40,864 nucleotides of DNA, taken from the NCBI GenBank assembly GCA_000320545.1, contig ADNK01001429.1, positions 1-40,864 on the forward strand, read 5' to 3'. Position numbers and translations under genes: made by a program. The notes under the pieces were generated by a model that did no database searches, had not been told where the DNA came from, and saw nothing but the letters and a program-made list of their open reading frames with translations. Every line of letters begins with the position of its first letter. Positions within the stretch are counted from its first letter, which is position 1. Below are positions 11,826 through 23,474 of the stretch, in pieces. This DNA is from Bigelowiella natans CCMP2755 (Eukaryota; Cercozoa; Chlorarachniophyceae).

Positions 11826-12696
11826 CAGCACGTACGTGCGCACCGTCTAGCCGTGTCGTGATTGCACGCACCGCACAACACGCCAGATCCAGAGGTGATG
11901 TGGCGGACAACTACCACACTGCCAGACTGGCACACGTGCGCATGCACTGCGACACGAGAAACACAAATGCACTTTTAATTCTTCATCACATCCGTCTCAC
12001 AAATGCACTGCGAAATTTGCACCTGCTAGCCTGGCTAGCTCAAACAGAGCTAGATCTGAGATCGCCACCACTGGACCACCATGCCGCATGCAGCATCACA
12101 ACAGTCAAGCTAGCAAGTCGTGCTTCTGAACAAACCAAGTGCCACACGTTTGCCCTGCACGGCACTGCCACGACGTTCTGTGCGCAGGCTAGCAGGCATG
12201 TGCGATGCGGTCGTCAGTGGGCAAGTTTTCACGTTGCGCACTTTCGCAATTTTTGCCACCACGAACAGCTGGACAGTGGGGCAATGAAGTGTGGGGCATG
12301 CCAGCATGGTCGTGACACGCTAGCATGGCGGCGAACATCGGCACATTGAATGCAAACATTTTTGAGCGTTGGCACAGTCACGTGCAACTTGACACTCAAT
12401 ACGACGCACAGGCGACACGCTGCTGTCGACACGACGTGGCGACGCGTGTCCTCTCGAGCAATGTGGTGCAGGTGCGAACCAGCGAAGAAGAAGAAGCGCC
12501 AGGAGCAGAAACGCACGAGTGAATGATGTCATTCTAGTCATTTGTCATTTGAATGGACAAGTGAGTGACGTTTGAATGGGTGATCGATTGACACGATTGA
12601 AACGTTGATTCGTGTTCGTTTCGACGTTCCGACAAGCCACCGCACAAGCTAGCAAGCGCTGCTGACAAGCTGAGTGAACTTGTTGGTTTGTTTGGG

Positions 12697-13075
12697 AGAA
12701 AGAAAACAAGAAAGTTCACTGATCGACCACACTTCCAAACACTTGCATGGCACTTGCGAAGTGCGCCTCAAGCTGAAAACAACGAGAACACACGAACTCT
12801 CTGGTTTGAAAACCAGCACGTTGCAAAATTGGCACGCATGGCTACAAGGAGGCAGCACAACTGAGAATTGAGAGGGACGTCGCAGCGCATCCATCCTGAT
12901 CAGAAACTTCCTGACGCCTTTGTTGACGAGGCGATCCTTGTCCAAGTCATGTCACCTGAGGGCTCACCCAACAGGACTCTGGCTCTTGGAGGGATGAAAC
13001 CAGCGAGAAAGAAAGAAGAGAAAGAAAGTTCACTGATCGACTACATTTCCAAAGTGTTTGCACAGTGCGAGAGGG
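12697..13075 (+). repeat. Duplicated ~70 bp segment with a shared reading
   Basis: Two related stretches, about 12697-12765 and 13002-13075, share agaaagttcactgatcga and continue similarly; both read ESSLID(H/Y)(T/I)SK on the + strand in an open frame (RKQESSLIDHTSKHLHGTCE versus EEKESSLIDYISKVFAQCE). This is either a local duplication of an exon or remnants of a mobile element. No protein family was recognised. Confidence 0.6.
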
Positions 13076-13252
13076 GTTGTTGCGTCAGCCTGTCAACTAA
13101 AAACATTGAAGCAAATGAGCATTTCCAGAAAGTTTCCGTTCAATAATTTGCCGCACGAAATTTCATTTTGAAATTCATTCAGTGGAAAGTTCAAGCTCAA
13201 CAATTTGCCAAGCGAACAGGCAGTTCAGTTCACGGCTGTCCGTGCCTAACTG

Positions 13253-13400
13253 ATGGCTGTGGCGATTGTCCTCGGTCCTTATGGCACCTCACTCTCTGGT
13301 GCATCATCTCCCTCCACGTCGTCTTTGAATCTATCAGACGTGCAAAGTAGCACGGGATGTATAAGGGACCGCTTAGGCTGGGCTGCTGAGACACTGGTCA

Positions 13401-13444
<44 letters not shown>

Positions 13445-15546
13445 TTTGCCGGCATTTCCCCGCCCTAGAACTTACCCCTTTTTAATCTGTCAGGCGGAGC
13501 ATGTTTTCTCCCAACATCAAACTCTTCAGCTTGGACTCTACGGTGTGAGACTTGATGGAACGACTGAGGTAAAAGGATTCTAACATAGGTTCGGCTGGTG
13601 ATGACTCAAGAACAGGCGGGTTTAAGGGGAAGGGAGGAAGCTCGTTGCTCGATTGTTCTTATTCTCCCTTTTGTTGGTGTTGTTATCATCATTATTATGT
13701 TGGCAAGGTGTATCATGAGTGTGGCCACAGTCAGAAGGTAGTAGTGCATATCGGGTGCGGCAGGAGAAATGGAGGAGGATAAACAACGACGACGACGACG
13801 ATGACGACGACGATTATGTTTTTGGAACATTTAACCGAACGATTTTTCCCCTCCCCTTACCACCTTAGAGCGTGATGACAAGCATTCGGTGCATGGGGGC
13901 GGATCGGCCCCTACCCCGGAGGCCCCCTCAGTGGAAGACATATGGACAGCCTAAGGACAAGGCTAGGAAGGAGAAGAAAAAGCCTCCAGAGTGGCTCAGT
14001 AATATGAGAACAGAAAAAAGAATGCCATCATCCTTAGACTTGTGATACTTGAGTTGCGCTTATATTTTCTTCCATATTCCTGGTCGATCTCGTAATAAAG
14101 ATTATTCTGCTCTAAGCCTCTCCTCTTCCTTCTCCCCTTTCCTTTTGCTGTTATTGTTATTATTGTTGTCGTTAAACATGTTGATATGTGCACATTAGGC
14201 AGGGAAGCTGAGGATGCTCCGCACTGGCTTCCTGAAGGATGGAAATGGTGCAAGGTGAATGAATATAGTAGTAATAAATAGTAGTAGCTCGATGTGAAGA
14301 AGGGGGGGGTTATAAGATTTTGCGACGACGTCGACGAGCATGAAATGATATGGTATTTTGCTATTCCTGCAAATGCTACTCTATGATCATAGTACTACTG
14401 CTGTTGTTGTATTGAGTGCAAACACGTCAACAACATCAGGTGCAACGGACGTTTGGCTCCTCAGCTGGCACGTACGACAAATACTTCCGAGCACCCAACG
14501 GCAAGGTGATATTTGCTGCTGTTTCACATGGTGTTGATTCTTATCTCTGTGCTCTTGGTCGTCGCCCTTCACTATGATACCCTTCGTGGGTAGTGTGATG
14601 GGGCATCGGCTGCCTGATCACTAAGAAGTAAGAGCAATGGAGAGCATTATGTGCTAGCAAGGACAACTGAAAGAATCAGTGGGTTTTGTCCCATGGAATG
14701 ACAAATGATTGCCACAGGATAGGAAATATCAATGGTTATAGAAAGTATATTTTGGGAGGTGCAGGCATGCTGGTGATGTTATCATTCTCTTTCGTCATCG
14801 TCCCAATTGTCATCATCATCATCATTTATGGTCTTGACTTTGTTGTACTGTTTCATTCTTGTTCTCCTCCTCCTCCTCCTCCTCCTCCTCCTCCTTCCTT
14901 TTGTCCAGTTTGTACGTAGCAAGCATGAGGTGTTAAAATTCGACCCATCCAAGCCTCACAACACGCCCTCCTCTGTTAACGACGATGACCCGGACCGAGA
15001 CCGTGGTTAGTTTGTCTGTGTGTGCGTGCATGCGTGCGTGTGGTGGGGTAAGGATATCCCCCCCCCCCCCTCTCTCTCTGGCTTTCTGTTTCCGTCTTTT
15101 TGTCTGAGTGCCTCTCACATGACGATTATTACAGGAACGCAGCAAGAAAAGTGGCCGCCTCAAGGCGAAGGAGGGCAAGGAGGAGAGCACGAAGAAGAAG
15201 AAGAAGAGGAAGAGGGAAAAAGGCAAAAAGACGCGGAGCAAGAGGTCAAGGAAAGTGATGAAGGAAAACATGGGGCTGATGCTGCAAAAGGGGGTGGCTG
15301 TGGTGGTGCAAGTACATCTCCCAGTGTCGTCGATATCACTTCTCATAACCAATATTCAATCGCGCACAATGGCTTCCAACAAGCTCTCTACAAACTCGTC
15401 AAGGTGCCACCACTAACTACCAGTGTGATCATTATAAATTGATCGCATTGACGGTCCTCCTCATCACAACAACGACACAATCAACTTTGAGCATCATTCA
15501 TCTTCGTTTTGGCACTTTCTTTCTCCCCCCCTCTTACTACCTTCCC

Positions 15547-15590
<44 letters not shown>

Positions 15591-15688
15591 ATCGCTGCTG
15601 CTGTCCCTATTCTTTCTCCTTGTCAATACCAGAGAATCGGGCGTAAAGTTCATCCGTGTGCGGTATACGTTATAGTTTTCTCGGATCT

Positions 15689-15720
<32 letters not shown>

Positions 15721-15810
15721 TTCGACACCAATCCTACCTCCCCCCCCCCCCCTACAAGCACTCAACGGTATTCCACGTAACCAGCAGCGACGTTACTTGC
15801 TCTCCTTTCG

Positions 15811-15844
<34 letters not shown>

Positions 15845-16128
15845 GCACTGCCTCCTGCCTGATTTGAAGAGAGAGCGCAGGGTGCAGCACGTGTACCACC
15901 TAAATAACACGGCGGCAGCGACGATAATGGGGAGGAGAGGGGGGAGGAGGAAGAGAAGGAGAACAAGTTGCAGCAGTAGCGGAGAGGAGACTGCTGTGAG
16001 GAGAAGGATGAAGCAAGACGACAATACTACTACTACCTCCATTACTACCACGGCAATAATGACGACAGCAACCAACAAGAGCGATAGCAATAATAAGAGC
16101 ACCACCAAGATGCATCCTTCCCAGGTCA

Positions 16129-16162
<34 letters not shown>

Positions 16163-19101
16163 CGATGATGACAAGTAAGAGGGGAAGATAGAAGTGAACG
16201 ACTAAAGAGCATAGCAACAGCCAGCATAACACACAAACACGCACACACGCACAAACACGCACACACAAACACACAAACACGCACACACGCAGGAGATGGC
16301 TGGTCTCTACGCTCTGATCGACGACGTGTTCCCTACGCAAAAAATACGCAACCTGTACTTTGGCTACCTCAGGTGGTGATTGGTTGATCGATCGATTGGT
16401 TGATCGACTGATGAGTATGAGGATGACGGTGGTGGTGGTGGTGGTGTTCTTCCGCAACAACTGCATATTTCACACCACCATCATGATCATCATCATCACC
16501 TTTGGTTTTGTTGTTGTTGTTGTCGTTTGCTCTATGGCTGGGTTGCAGGCTGCCGGTCGCCATCACGCCAGAGCCGCTTGCATGCCCAGGATCTCCCAAT
16601 ATCGACTCTAGCATGATGGTAATAAATACCCATATTAATTCTATCCTAAATTTGGAATAGTAGCCCGTGAGTGCCTCCTCACAAACACGCATTCACGCAC
16701 GCATACAAATAATTAGGTGCTGGGATTTATCGATAGGCACAGCATGGCCATACCGCCATTTATGGCGGAGTATGTGGTCACGACTCCAGCGACAGGCGAT
16801 TTCCATGCTGCGTATCCGTCTCATGCCTCCCCTGAAAAATCAAGGTTTTGTCCTCCTCCTCCTCCTCCTCCTCCTCCTCCTCCTCGTGCTTAATGCTTGT
16901 TGTGGTCGCCAGTAGTGTGTTTCTGATGTGTATGTGCGTGTGTGAGATACTTACTTGCAGTGTTTCTTTCTAGGCCTTGAGTAGTAAGATAAATGATGCC
17001 TGTCTTCCTGCAGTAGGATTGCTACGATATCATTCATATAATGATGGTGATGATGGTGATAAATGATGATGACGGTCGCGTCTTGCACACCCGTCCTCCT
17101 CCCCCCCTCCTCCCCCCATTTCTTTGTTGTACTCGCAGGGCGGATTACCTGTATAGCGTCTTGACTGACAGCGTGCTGAAGGAGAAAGTAGCGGCAATTG
17201 TTAAAGTCCGAGCGGCCAAGGTAGTAGTAGTAGTAGCACGTATCATCCATCATAGCATCCATCATGCGTAAGAAGTTCCACTGCACCCGTGTGCAATAAT
17301 GGACAGCCGCTGAGTTGTTGTTGCGCGTATCTCCTCCTCCCCCGCGCCTCTTCTTTCTCTTCTTTCGCCTCTTTCTCCTCCTCTTCCTTCTCATTGATAC
17401 GTTATTACACAAAATTCTTGCTGGCTACTACGACGACAGCAACAACAACAACTACTACTACTACTACTACTACTACCACAACTCCTACCGCGAATAATAG
17501 TAACCAAACACTACCTAGGAGGTATATGCTTGCTTGTATGTTCCTAAATCGGAGGAGAGACGCCCGAGACTGCTGCTGGGCGTGTTTCCAGAACAGTAAG
17601 AGATAACGCAACACCATCATAGCATCAACGTCGCCTAACCCTCCCCCTGGTTCTAACATGGAACGAAGGGAGAGAGGGGGGAGGGGCGGCATGTGTGCGC
17701 TCTTGGTTCTGTTTCTATCGTCCATCATGTTTCTGAATACGAATGCAGGTACATCGTGGGTTGGCTTGGGGAATTCGGCAAATTGTATCCGATCAAACTA
17801 GAGCACGACACGATGCAGCCCCCCCCTATGGCAGCAGCAGCAGCAGTAGGGGGGGGGGGGCGGGTGATCGAACCGACTCCCCCGAAGAAAGAGAAGAAGA
17901 AGAAGAAGGACGGCAGCACAGCTAGTAGCAGAAGCAGCAGCAGCAGCAACGGAGAGCGGAAAAGAAGGGCGGCGGTGAAGATGGAGAGATCAGTGTCAGA
18001 GGGATCATCATCACCTCCGCCCTTGAGAAAGAGCGCCTCGTTGCCTCCGTCTTCACGAACGACATCCTTCTCTGCCCCCCCCTCTTCCTCCTCAGCAGAG
18101 GCAGCGGCGTCCTCCGCACTCGATATTCTCGGAGCTGCTGCAGAGAGGGCTGCAGAGGAGGCGAAGAAGACGAATGATGAGGGAAGCGCAGCAATGTCAG
18201 AGGAGGAGGAGGAGGAGGAAGAGGAGGGAGATGACGATGAGGACAACAACACAGATAGCGCTCGAACGAGAAATAAGGACAACGACGACGACGAAGATGG
18301 GATAAGCAACAAAGAGAGCAGGCACGCTGTGAAGGCAGAAGGCGATAAGGACAAGGAGGAAGGGGACAAGAAGGAGCAGAATGATGATGACGAAGGTGGC
18401 AAAGAAGGGCAGCATCAGCATGCTCGGAAAACATCAAAGTCCAAGGCCCAAAAGCCATCGATGATGCCGCCATCTTCATCATCCTCCTCCCTGCCATCAG
18501 ACCGGCCTTCAAATCTTCCCAACAGTATACTTACAGCTGCGCGGAGAGGGAGGCCACAGGCTACACGCGCTGGTACTGCTAATCATCCATTGCTGCTACT
18601 AGTACACTACAACAAATCATATGCATCAATACTGATTAGTAAGAATGGTAGTAAATGCTGTGAGCCCGGGCGACGATCAGGCCACACAAATAATACTTGT
18701 TCTTGTAGGCTTTGATGAGATACAGAGGAGTTTGTTGCGTTTGCAAAGGTTACGCCGTGTGCATTTCGATCACCATCACCACCACCATCACCACCACCAC
18801 CACCCATATGAGTGTTATCATCGTCATCACCATCTTCAATCATCATCATCATTCGTTCTGGCCTCATTAATATCGTTTCTAACTTATGATCGATCCCCAC
18901 ACGAAAATCAGGTACTCCAAGGAACACATGTCCCTCCAAGGTGGTAAGAGAAGGAGATAGCAGTAGCAGTAGTAGTGGTGGTAGTGGTAGTAGCAGCATC
19001 AGCAGCAGGTAGCAGTAGTAATAATGTGTGTTATCGAGATGAGTAGGTTTGCTCCGGAGGTCTTGTTCACATGTTTGGCTAGTTGGGGGGGGGGGGGGTA
19101 G

Positions 19102-19132
<31 letters not shown>

Positions 19133-19284
19133 TGAGGATGAGAGGCAAGAAGTAATTGTTTGGAGAGATGAGCTAGGCGAACTAAGGGGGAAGATAATGC
19201 TTCTAACTGACATTATATGCATATGCAAAATCAGCGCTTAAGGAAGAGTGCAAGTGGCTTCTCAAAGGGGCAACCCTATTATTG

Positions 19285-19320
<36 letters not shown>

Positions 19321-19724
19321 TATTCAAGAACAACAAACTTTATCAACGATTTTTTTTTTATTGTTATGTATCTCCCCCACTGTCATTCCTCCTCCTCCTC
19401 CTCCCCTCCTCCTCCTCCTCCTCCTCCTCCTCCTCTCCCTCTTCCCCTCCAGCCTCATCTTCCTCCCTATCCCTCTGTTTGCAGTTATCCAAACCTCACG
19501 GACGAGGTACAGACGGTCATGCAGGAGGTACTATCAATCAGCAAATGTAACAAGTTGCCTTCCTCGAATCCATTACGATCACTTATACCACAGTGCGATG
19601 AACATGCGAGCACCCCACGGCTAGTAGACCTGCGGTCATTGGTGGGGTGTCTAACGATTAGCACGTGAATAATGGTTTGTAGGTCGGCATTACAATGGAG
19701 GATCTGACTACTGGGGGAGACTAG
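13253..19724 (+). CDS. Methyl-CpG-binding-domain (MBD) protein, 18 exons
   Basis: Exons: 13253-13396, 13494-13568, 13869-13998, 14199-14254, 14440-14505, 14909-15005, 15135-15403, 15633-15662, 16293-16372, 16549-16618, 16717-16844, 17139-17220, 17519-17595, 17749-18572, 18709-18758, 18912-18940, 19485-19527 and 19683-19724. All phases agree, giving 763 residues. Residues ~126-178 form an MBD: HWLPEGWKWCKVQR, FGSSAGTYDKYFRAPNGK and FVRSKHEVLKF. The Val, Arg, Tyr, Arg and Ser that contact 5-methylcytosine in human MBD1 all have counterparts. An acidic Glu-rich stretch (~205-225), an unrecognised well-conserved-looking region (~280-450, e.g. EMAGLYALIDDVFPTQKIRN, FPEQYIVGWLGEFGKLYPIK), and a Lys/Ser/Glu/Asp low-complexity region (~460-690) follow. 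The likely role is a nuclear reader of methylated CpG. Start ATG and the small 3' exons (from 18709) are least certain; an alternative donor exists at 18748. Confidence 0.8.
13403..13437. repeat. (CT)n microsatellite in MBD intron 1
   Basis: An uninterrupted CT run on the sense strand, between the exon ending 13396 and the acceptor at 13493. It contributes pyrimidine-rich sequence to the intron. Confidence 0.95.
14866..14894. repeat. (TCC)n microsatellite directly before an MBD exon
   Basis: A TCC run on the sense strand ends about 15 bases before the acceptor of the exon at 14909 and acts as its apparent polypyrimidine tract. Confidence 0.9.
15551..15589. repeat. (CT)n microsatellite upstream of MBD exon 8
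   Basis: A CT run on the sense strand about 45 bases before the 30-nt exon at 15633-15662. Confidence 0.95.
15690..15719. repeat. (CAG)n microsatellite, intronic
   Basis: Nine to ten CAG units follow the donor at 15663. Read in frame they would encode poly-Gln, but phase continuity joins exon 15633-15662 to 16293, so I place them in the intron. Confidence 0.8.
16130..16170. repeat. (GAT)n microsatellite in MBD intron
   Basis: A GAT/GAC run, accompanied by an (ATC)n run at 15811-15843 and a (CA)-rich run at 16230-16290 in the same intron. Confidence 0.9.
16853..16884. repeat. (TCC)n microsatellite in MBD intron
   Basis: A TCC run on the sense strand shortly after the donor at 16845. Confidence 0.9.
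19287..19436. repeat. (TA)n and (TCC)n tracts before an MBD 3' exon
   Basis: A TA run (19287-19317) is followed by a long TCC run (19387-19436) that precedes the acceptor of the exon at 19485. Confidence 0.9.
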
Positions 19725-20529
19725 CATGTTCCAAGAGACCGTGCGACTGGTGAAGCTCTCGCTTCTTGCCGATGTGTACCACGAAGGCTCACGCACACAA
19801 CGGTAAATTGCAGCAGAAGTGAAAATGGAATTGGAAATATTGCGAGACGGGTGTAATGAAGTGATTAAAACTTTTCAATGGCTATCCTAATGTAGCTATG
19901 CAAAGCAGCGGAAACATTGCGCATACATGGCTTCGCATCTTTGCATGATCGCATCGTATACGTTGCTTTAGTGTGCATGCGCTTCATGATGAAGCATTTA
20001 TAAGCCCGCAAAATCGCGACTTATATACATGCAAGCAAGTTACGTTATTGTCAATGCCACACTAGCATGATCGGACGACTACAGAGAGATGACTGTGGAA
20101 ACCAACTTGGGACCAGAATCGTGTCGTCACTTCCAAAACGACCAGACGAACAAGCATGCAAGCAAAGCGCAGCATTTTCACGTAAAAATGGGAGGTCTCC
20201 GCCGCCGGCGGCACAGAGCATTGGCTGCGAGATCGAGTTTGAATAAGTCGACGTTTACAGGCGGATTGATTCCGTTTATTTTATAATTTAAATTATCATC
20301 GCGAGCGTCATACAAGTGGGAAAAGCTTTCCTAACCTATGCAGTGGCAGGAGTACATGCGGTTAAAGTTCTCATTACAATAATATCATATGCGACGAGTA
20401 GCACGACAGCGTATAACAAATATACGTCATCACAAGACACATCACTCAAGCTCGTTCAACGCTGCTCGTATGGCTATTAAAACCTAAAGAAGTTGTGTGG
20501 CAATGATTTCAGCAAATCTGAACAGTACT
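19725..20529. other. Intergenic, no gene seen
   Basis: It lies between the MBD gene stop and the next, opposite-strand gene, so the two 3' ends face each other. No convincing frame or repeat was found here; small frames such as one at 20089-20286 lack any further support. Confidence 0.5.
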
Positions 20530-21340
20530 CTATCTATGTGCTGCAATTATGCCGATGATGTCTTGCAACCGTACCTCTCGAAGCGAATGATATGAAGCCT
20601 TCCCTGAGATGCCGTCGCTGCCTCTGATATCAAGCCCGCATACAGTTTGAGCCCATTTCTTCGCCCAATTCTCTTCCTCTGCAACCTCGCTGCAACCGTA
20701 GGAATTTGTGTAAGCTTGCTTGATACCTCGAATCAACTCTTTGCCCTACGTTCATATCGACGAGGAGGGAGGAGGAGGAGGAGTGGGTCAGAGCTGTATG
20801 ACAGAGCAGCAGAATGTCTGCAGCTTTCACACACGGATGATAATAATCATTCGTATGCATTGTGATAGTATAGTGTTGTTATGACTAAGACGAGTATATG
20901 TACAAATGATACCTCGTCGTCCTTGGGACTTATTCGGTCTAATATCGCTTTCATCTTGGAGGCTTCCTATATGTGTGTGTGTGTGTGTGTGTGTATAAGG
21001 GAACAGCAGCAGCAGCAGCACAACAAAAAACGTGTGGGGTGTCGCTAATTAGCTGCAAGACAACGGCGATGACAATGATAGTCGCTGATAAGATGGCGGT
21101 GTCGTAAATTCATTGGATATAACAAACTCCGTGTGACAAACCATACCCCCGCGGCAGGGCGTACTGTCGCCATTTTGACCCCAGGATGATACCTGAAAAC
21201 CGTAAATAGCAGTTCCTTTACGACATGCACGTGCTCGTCAATTCTAAGATGACGGATTCTCGCTGTGCTGAGAACACCGATGCTTGCTGCTTTTGGGCAA
21301 GTTGCGTCAGTGATCTCGGTTGGAGTTCGGACTTCGATTT
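20530..21340 (-). CDS. Probable multi-exon gene, unrecognised, boundaries uncertain
   Basis: Several minus-strand stretches look like exons: one ending at the GTATCA donor near 21194 (ITDATCPKAASIGVLSTA ... DEHVHVVKELLFTVF), one near 20970-20913 between atatag and GTATCA (two readable frames), one ending TCGAG at about 20733 (LLVDMNVGQRVDS), and one after ttgcag at about 20697 (EVAEEENWAKKWAQTVCGLD ... SYHSLRE). The last two join in phase (AG+C); the others do not all join, so the full model is unresolved. A (CA)/(GT) run at 20971-20994 sits in an intron. No domain was recognised. Confidence 0.4.
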
Positions 21341-21452
21341 GAACATCCGCCCACCATCATTACTCGCATACCGTCATCTTCTTATCATCGTCACCGCCCC
21401 CCTCCACTTCCAGCATTTTTGCCATCCAACACCAGCACCAGCATCGGCTCTT

Positions 21453-22154
21453 CTACGTCCCCCCCCCTACTCCTCTAATACTAGTTTTCAAACTAAACCT
21501 GAACTCCAAAGCGAGAGGCGTGTCGCGCCACTGCTGCTGAAGCTTGTATTCCAAGCAGAGAATCAGGGAGATAGGGTGGGGTTTCATTAGTGTGGCAAAG
21601 GATGGAGAGTTGTTCTTGGAGGCATCATCATCATTCGAAGGGGCCGCAGCATCCATTAACATGTCTGGTGGTGCATTTTCCGTCGGCTCCCTGTCCGCAG
21701 TATCCGATTCTTTTACTTTCAGTGCCGAAATTCTCAGGGGATTGGTCTCGCCTTCATGATTTCTCATTGATGAAGCTGCACAGCAGAGGACAAAGAGGGG
21801 GGGCGGTAGCAATCCTGCATTTGACGGAACGAGGGTGGCTCTAGCATCGTCTTCATTTTTTGAGGGAGTTGCCGAAGCAAGTGCCGTAGCGGTGGTTGGG
21901 GTTGTTGATGAGGATGATAATGATGACGATGACGATGAAGAGGAAGGGAACAAGTTTTCCGCGATTGCGCCTGCCTTCTTACAAATGGTTTGCAACTTGG
22001 CGGCCAGGGAGCTAGATTTCGACTTGAAGCGTATCTGGAGAAGAAGGAAGTTAAAGTGTCAATGCGCTTATGGTAACAGAGATAGTGATCTTTGTACGTC
22101 AAGAATCATATGGAAAAATGTATAGAAAGTGGTTGCAAATATATATATATATAA

Positions 22155-22208
<54 letters not shown>

Positions 22209-22434
22209 TCACCAGGCTCCCTGATTCCAGCTTGCGTTTCTTTCTCAAGGTTTCCAAGTAATTAGCAAGTTCCCCGCGCTTGTAGATTTCGAAAGCCATC
22301 CTCTTCGATGTGTTGACTTTCCCACTACCCACTCTAAGGTGTTCTGGAGCCTCAGCTTGGAATTGCGATACAGACGCGAGACCCAAAGGGGCGGCATCAA
22401 AGTCCGAAGACTTGCAGCGCCGAATGTCCTTCAT
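21453..22434 (-). CDS. Two-exon protein with Ser-rich low-complexity region, unrecognised
   Basis: Exon 1 (22434-22213) starts ATG (MKDIRRCKSSDFDAAPLG) and ends at a GTGATG donor; exon 2 (22034-21453) follows the acceptor ttctccag in phase 0, giving 267 residues. The first 110 residues look like a structured region with a basic helical segment (ANYLETLRKKRKLES, then FKSKSSSLAAKLQTICKKAG). After it come Ser and Thr runs and an acidic middle, then a C-terminal tail rich in Gly (GVGGGT). The intron is largely a (TA)n microsatellite. It is 91 bases downstream of the stop of the next gene on the same strand. I do not recognise the family. Confidence 0.6.
22139..22206. repeat. (TA)n microsatellite in intron
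   Basis: A long TA tract with few interruptions lies wholly within the intron of the 267-residue gene, just after its donor. Confidence 0.95.
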
Positions 22435-22525
22435 GATGTATCTCTAAGGACGTCACAACAACAGCAACATCAACGACAACAATATAATAGCAGATCCGCC
22501 GATCGGTCACGAGGATGACACACTT

Positions 22526-22981
22526 TTAATACGTAGGGAAAATGTCTGGGACCTTCTCCTCTAGCTTCGTCTGCCATTTCATCGTTGCACCTTCCATGCT
22601 GCGCTGGATTCTCCTCTCCTGCCATGATCAACAAGGAGATTAGGACGACGAACGAGCAAACGACAGGGAACCCACTCGCACGATGATGTGTGAGAAATAA
22701 GAATACTATTCACCATTTGTTCCAGAATATCATCGTAGGATCGCTCTGCCTCTCGCAACTCCACAATTCTGCTCATGAATGAGCGCTGCATCTCCGCAAT
22801 CTGTTCGGCGCCCAGCTTCCCCTCCAGCTTTGCGCTCCTGGAAAAAAGAGTAACAAATGGGTTATGAGGGCCTCTGCCCACTCTCTAGCTACCCAGTCTA
22901 TTACATGGCCTTCTCAGCTTGGGACTTGATATCCTCTAGAATGGGCTTTGGATTCACGACGGCACCAGTGGTAGACTCCAT
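22526..22981 (-). CDS. Small helical/coiled-coil protein, 97 residues
   Basis: Exons 22981-22905, 22837-22714 and 22618-22526 keep phase (AT+G across intron 1, phase 0 across intron 2). The protein starts MESTTGAVVNPKPILEDIKS, is mostly charged helix (SAKLEGKLGAEQIAEMQRSF, then ELREAERSYDDILEQM, then RRIQRSMEGATMKWQTKLEE) and ends VPDIFPTY. Heptad-like spacing suggests a coiled-coil subunit of a complex; no family was recognised. It is divergent from the nitronate monooxygenase gene with a ~490 bp shared upstream region. Confidence 0.7.
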
Positions 22982-23474
22982 AGTTGCCTGCGAGAGCGAG
23001 AGACGCTATTTTCTGTTATTGTTGTTATTCTCTGAATAATACTGTATGGATAATTAATTACCCCGAAAACATCTTATATCGGTGATTGGATATCTGCTGA
23101 TCGAAGACGGTCCAAAATATGTCCCTATTTCATCCTGCAGATATATACTCCGTTGAGAATAAACACACTGTTGCCATATGCAGCTACTTAATTAAATACG
23201 ACTAGCTGCTCAGGCCGCGGAAGTATCCTCGAGTATTTTTTGACCCAATTTTCAAATGTTGGTTCCCAGAAGAAGTTGAAAAGTTGGGATTTCTTCTTCT
23301 GTGAGGTACCCCCCTAAAAGAAAGGAATAAATGCAGTGGTTGTATATGCTGCGACAACGCTATTTTCCTTTTTTAAAGAAGGGGTACCATCGTGGTTTCC
23401 GACGTGCGCTCATTGCTCGATAATAAACAAATCATAAACGAAGCGTCTTGCATCCCACCCCCCTCATCGTCAGA
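22982..23474. promoter_or_regulatory. Divergent intergenic region (shared promoter area)
   Basis: The coiled-coil gene (-) and the nitronate monooxygenase gene (+) start at either end. The stretch is A+T-rich with no coding frame. No specific element can be named. Confidence 0.5.

Larger units (their letters stand above)
11202..13252. other. Non-genic, palindrome- and repeat-rich stretch
   Basis: Beyond the glutamine synthetase 3' end there is no frame I can support as a gene. Bases 11650-12330 are unusually rich in ctag words (gctagc, ctagcatg) and short inverted repeats. Frames at 12674-12871 and 12868-13146 share a repeated segment described separately. This could be degenerate mobile DNA, but no transposase or terminal repeats were recognised. 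Confidence 0.5.

Noticed and set aside
15690-15860. Poly-Gln exon in the MBD gene
   Set aside because: The CAG run follows a good donor, and the flanking exons join in phase without it; downstream the frame turns into microsatellite-encoded residues.
15380-16372. Resemblance of the reading around LYKLVKRIGRKVHPCA to a histone H2B fold
   Set aside because: Only a handful of positions agree and they span three exons; the following helix does not match histones. The similarity is too weak to claim.
15752-16466. Long minus-strand frames rich in Ser, Val and Leu opposite the MBD gene
   Set aside because: They arise from microsatellites and purine-rich sequence of the real gene on the other strand; they have no splice signals or domain.
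19735-19806. Reading FQETVRLVKLSLLADVYHEG as the last exon of the MBD gene
   Set aside because: It cannot be joined in phase to the exon at 19485-19527, while the short exon 19683-19724 can.
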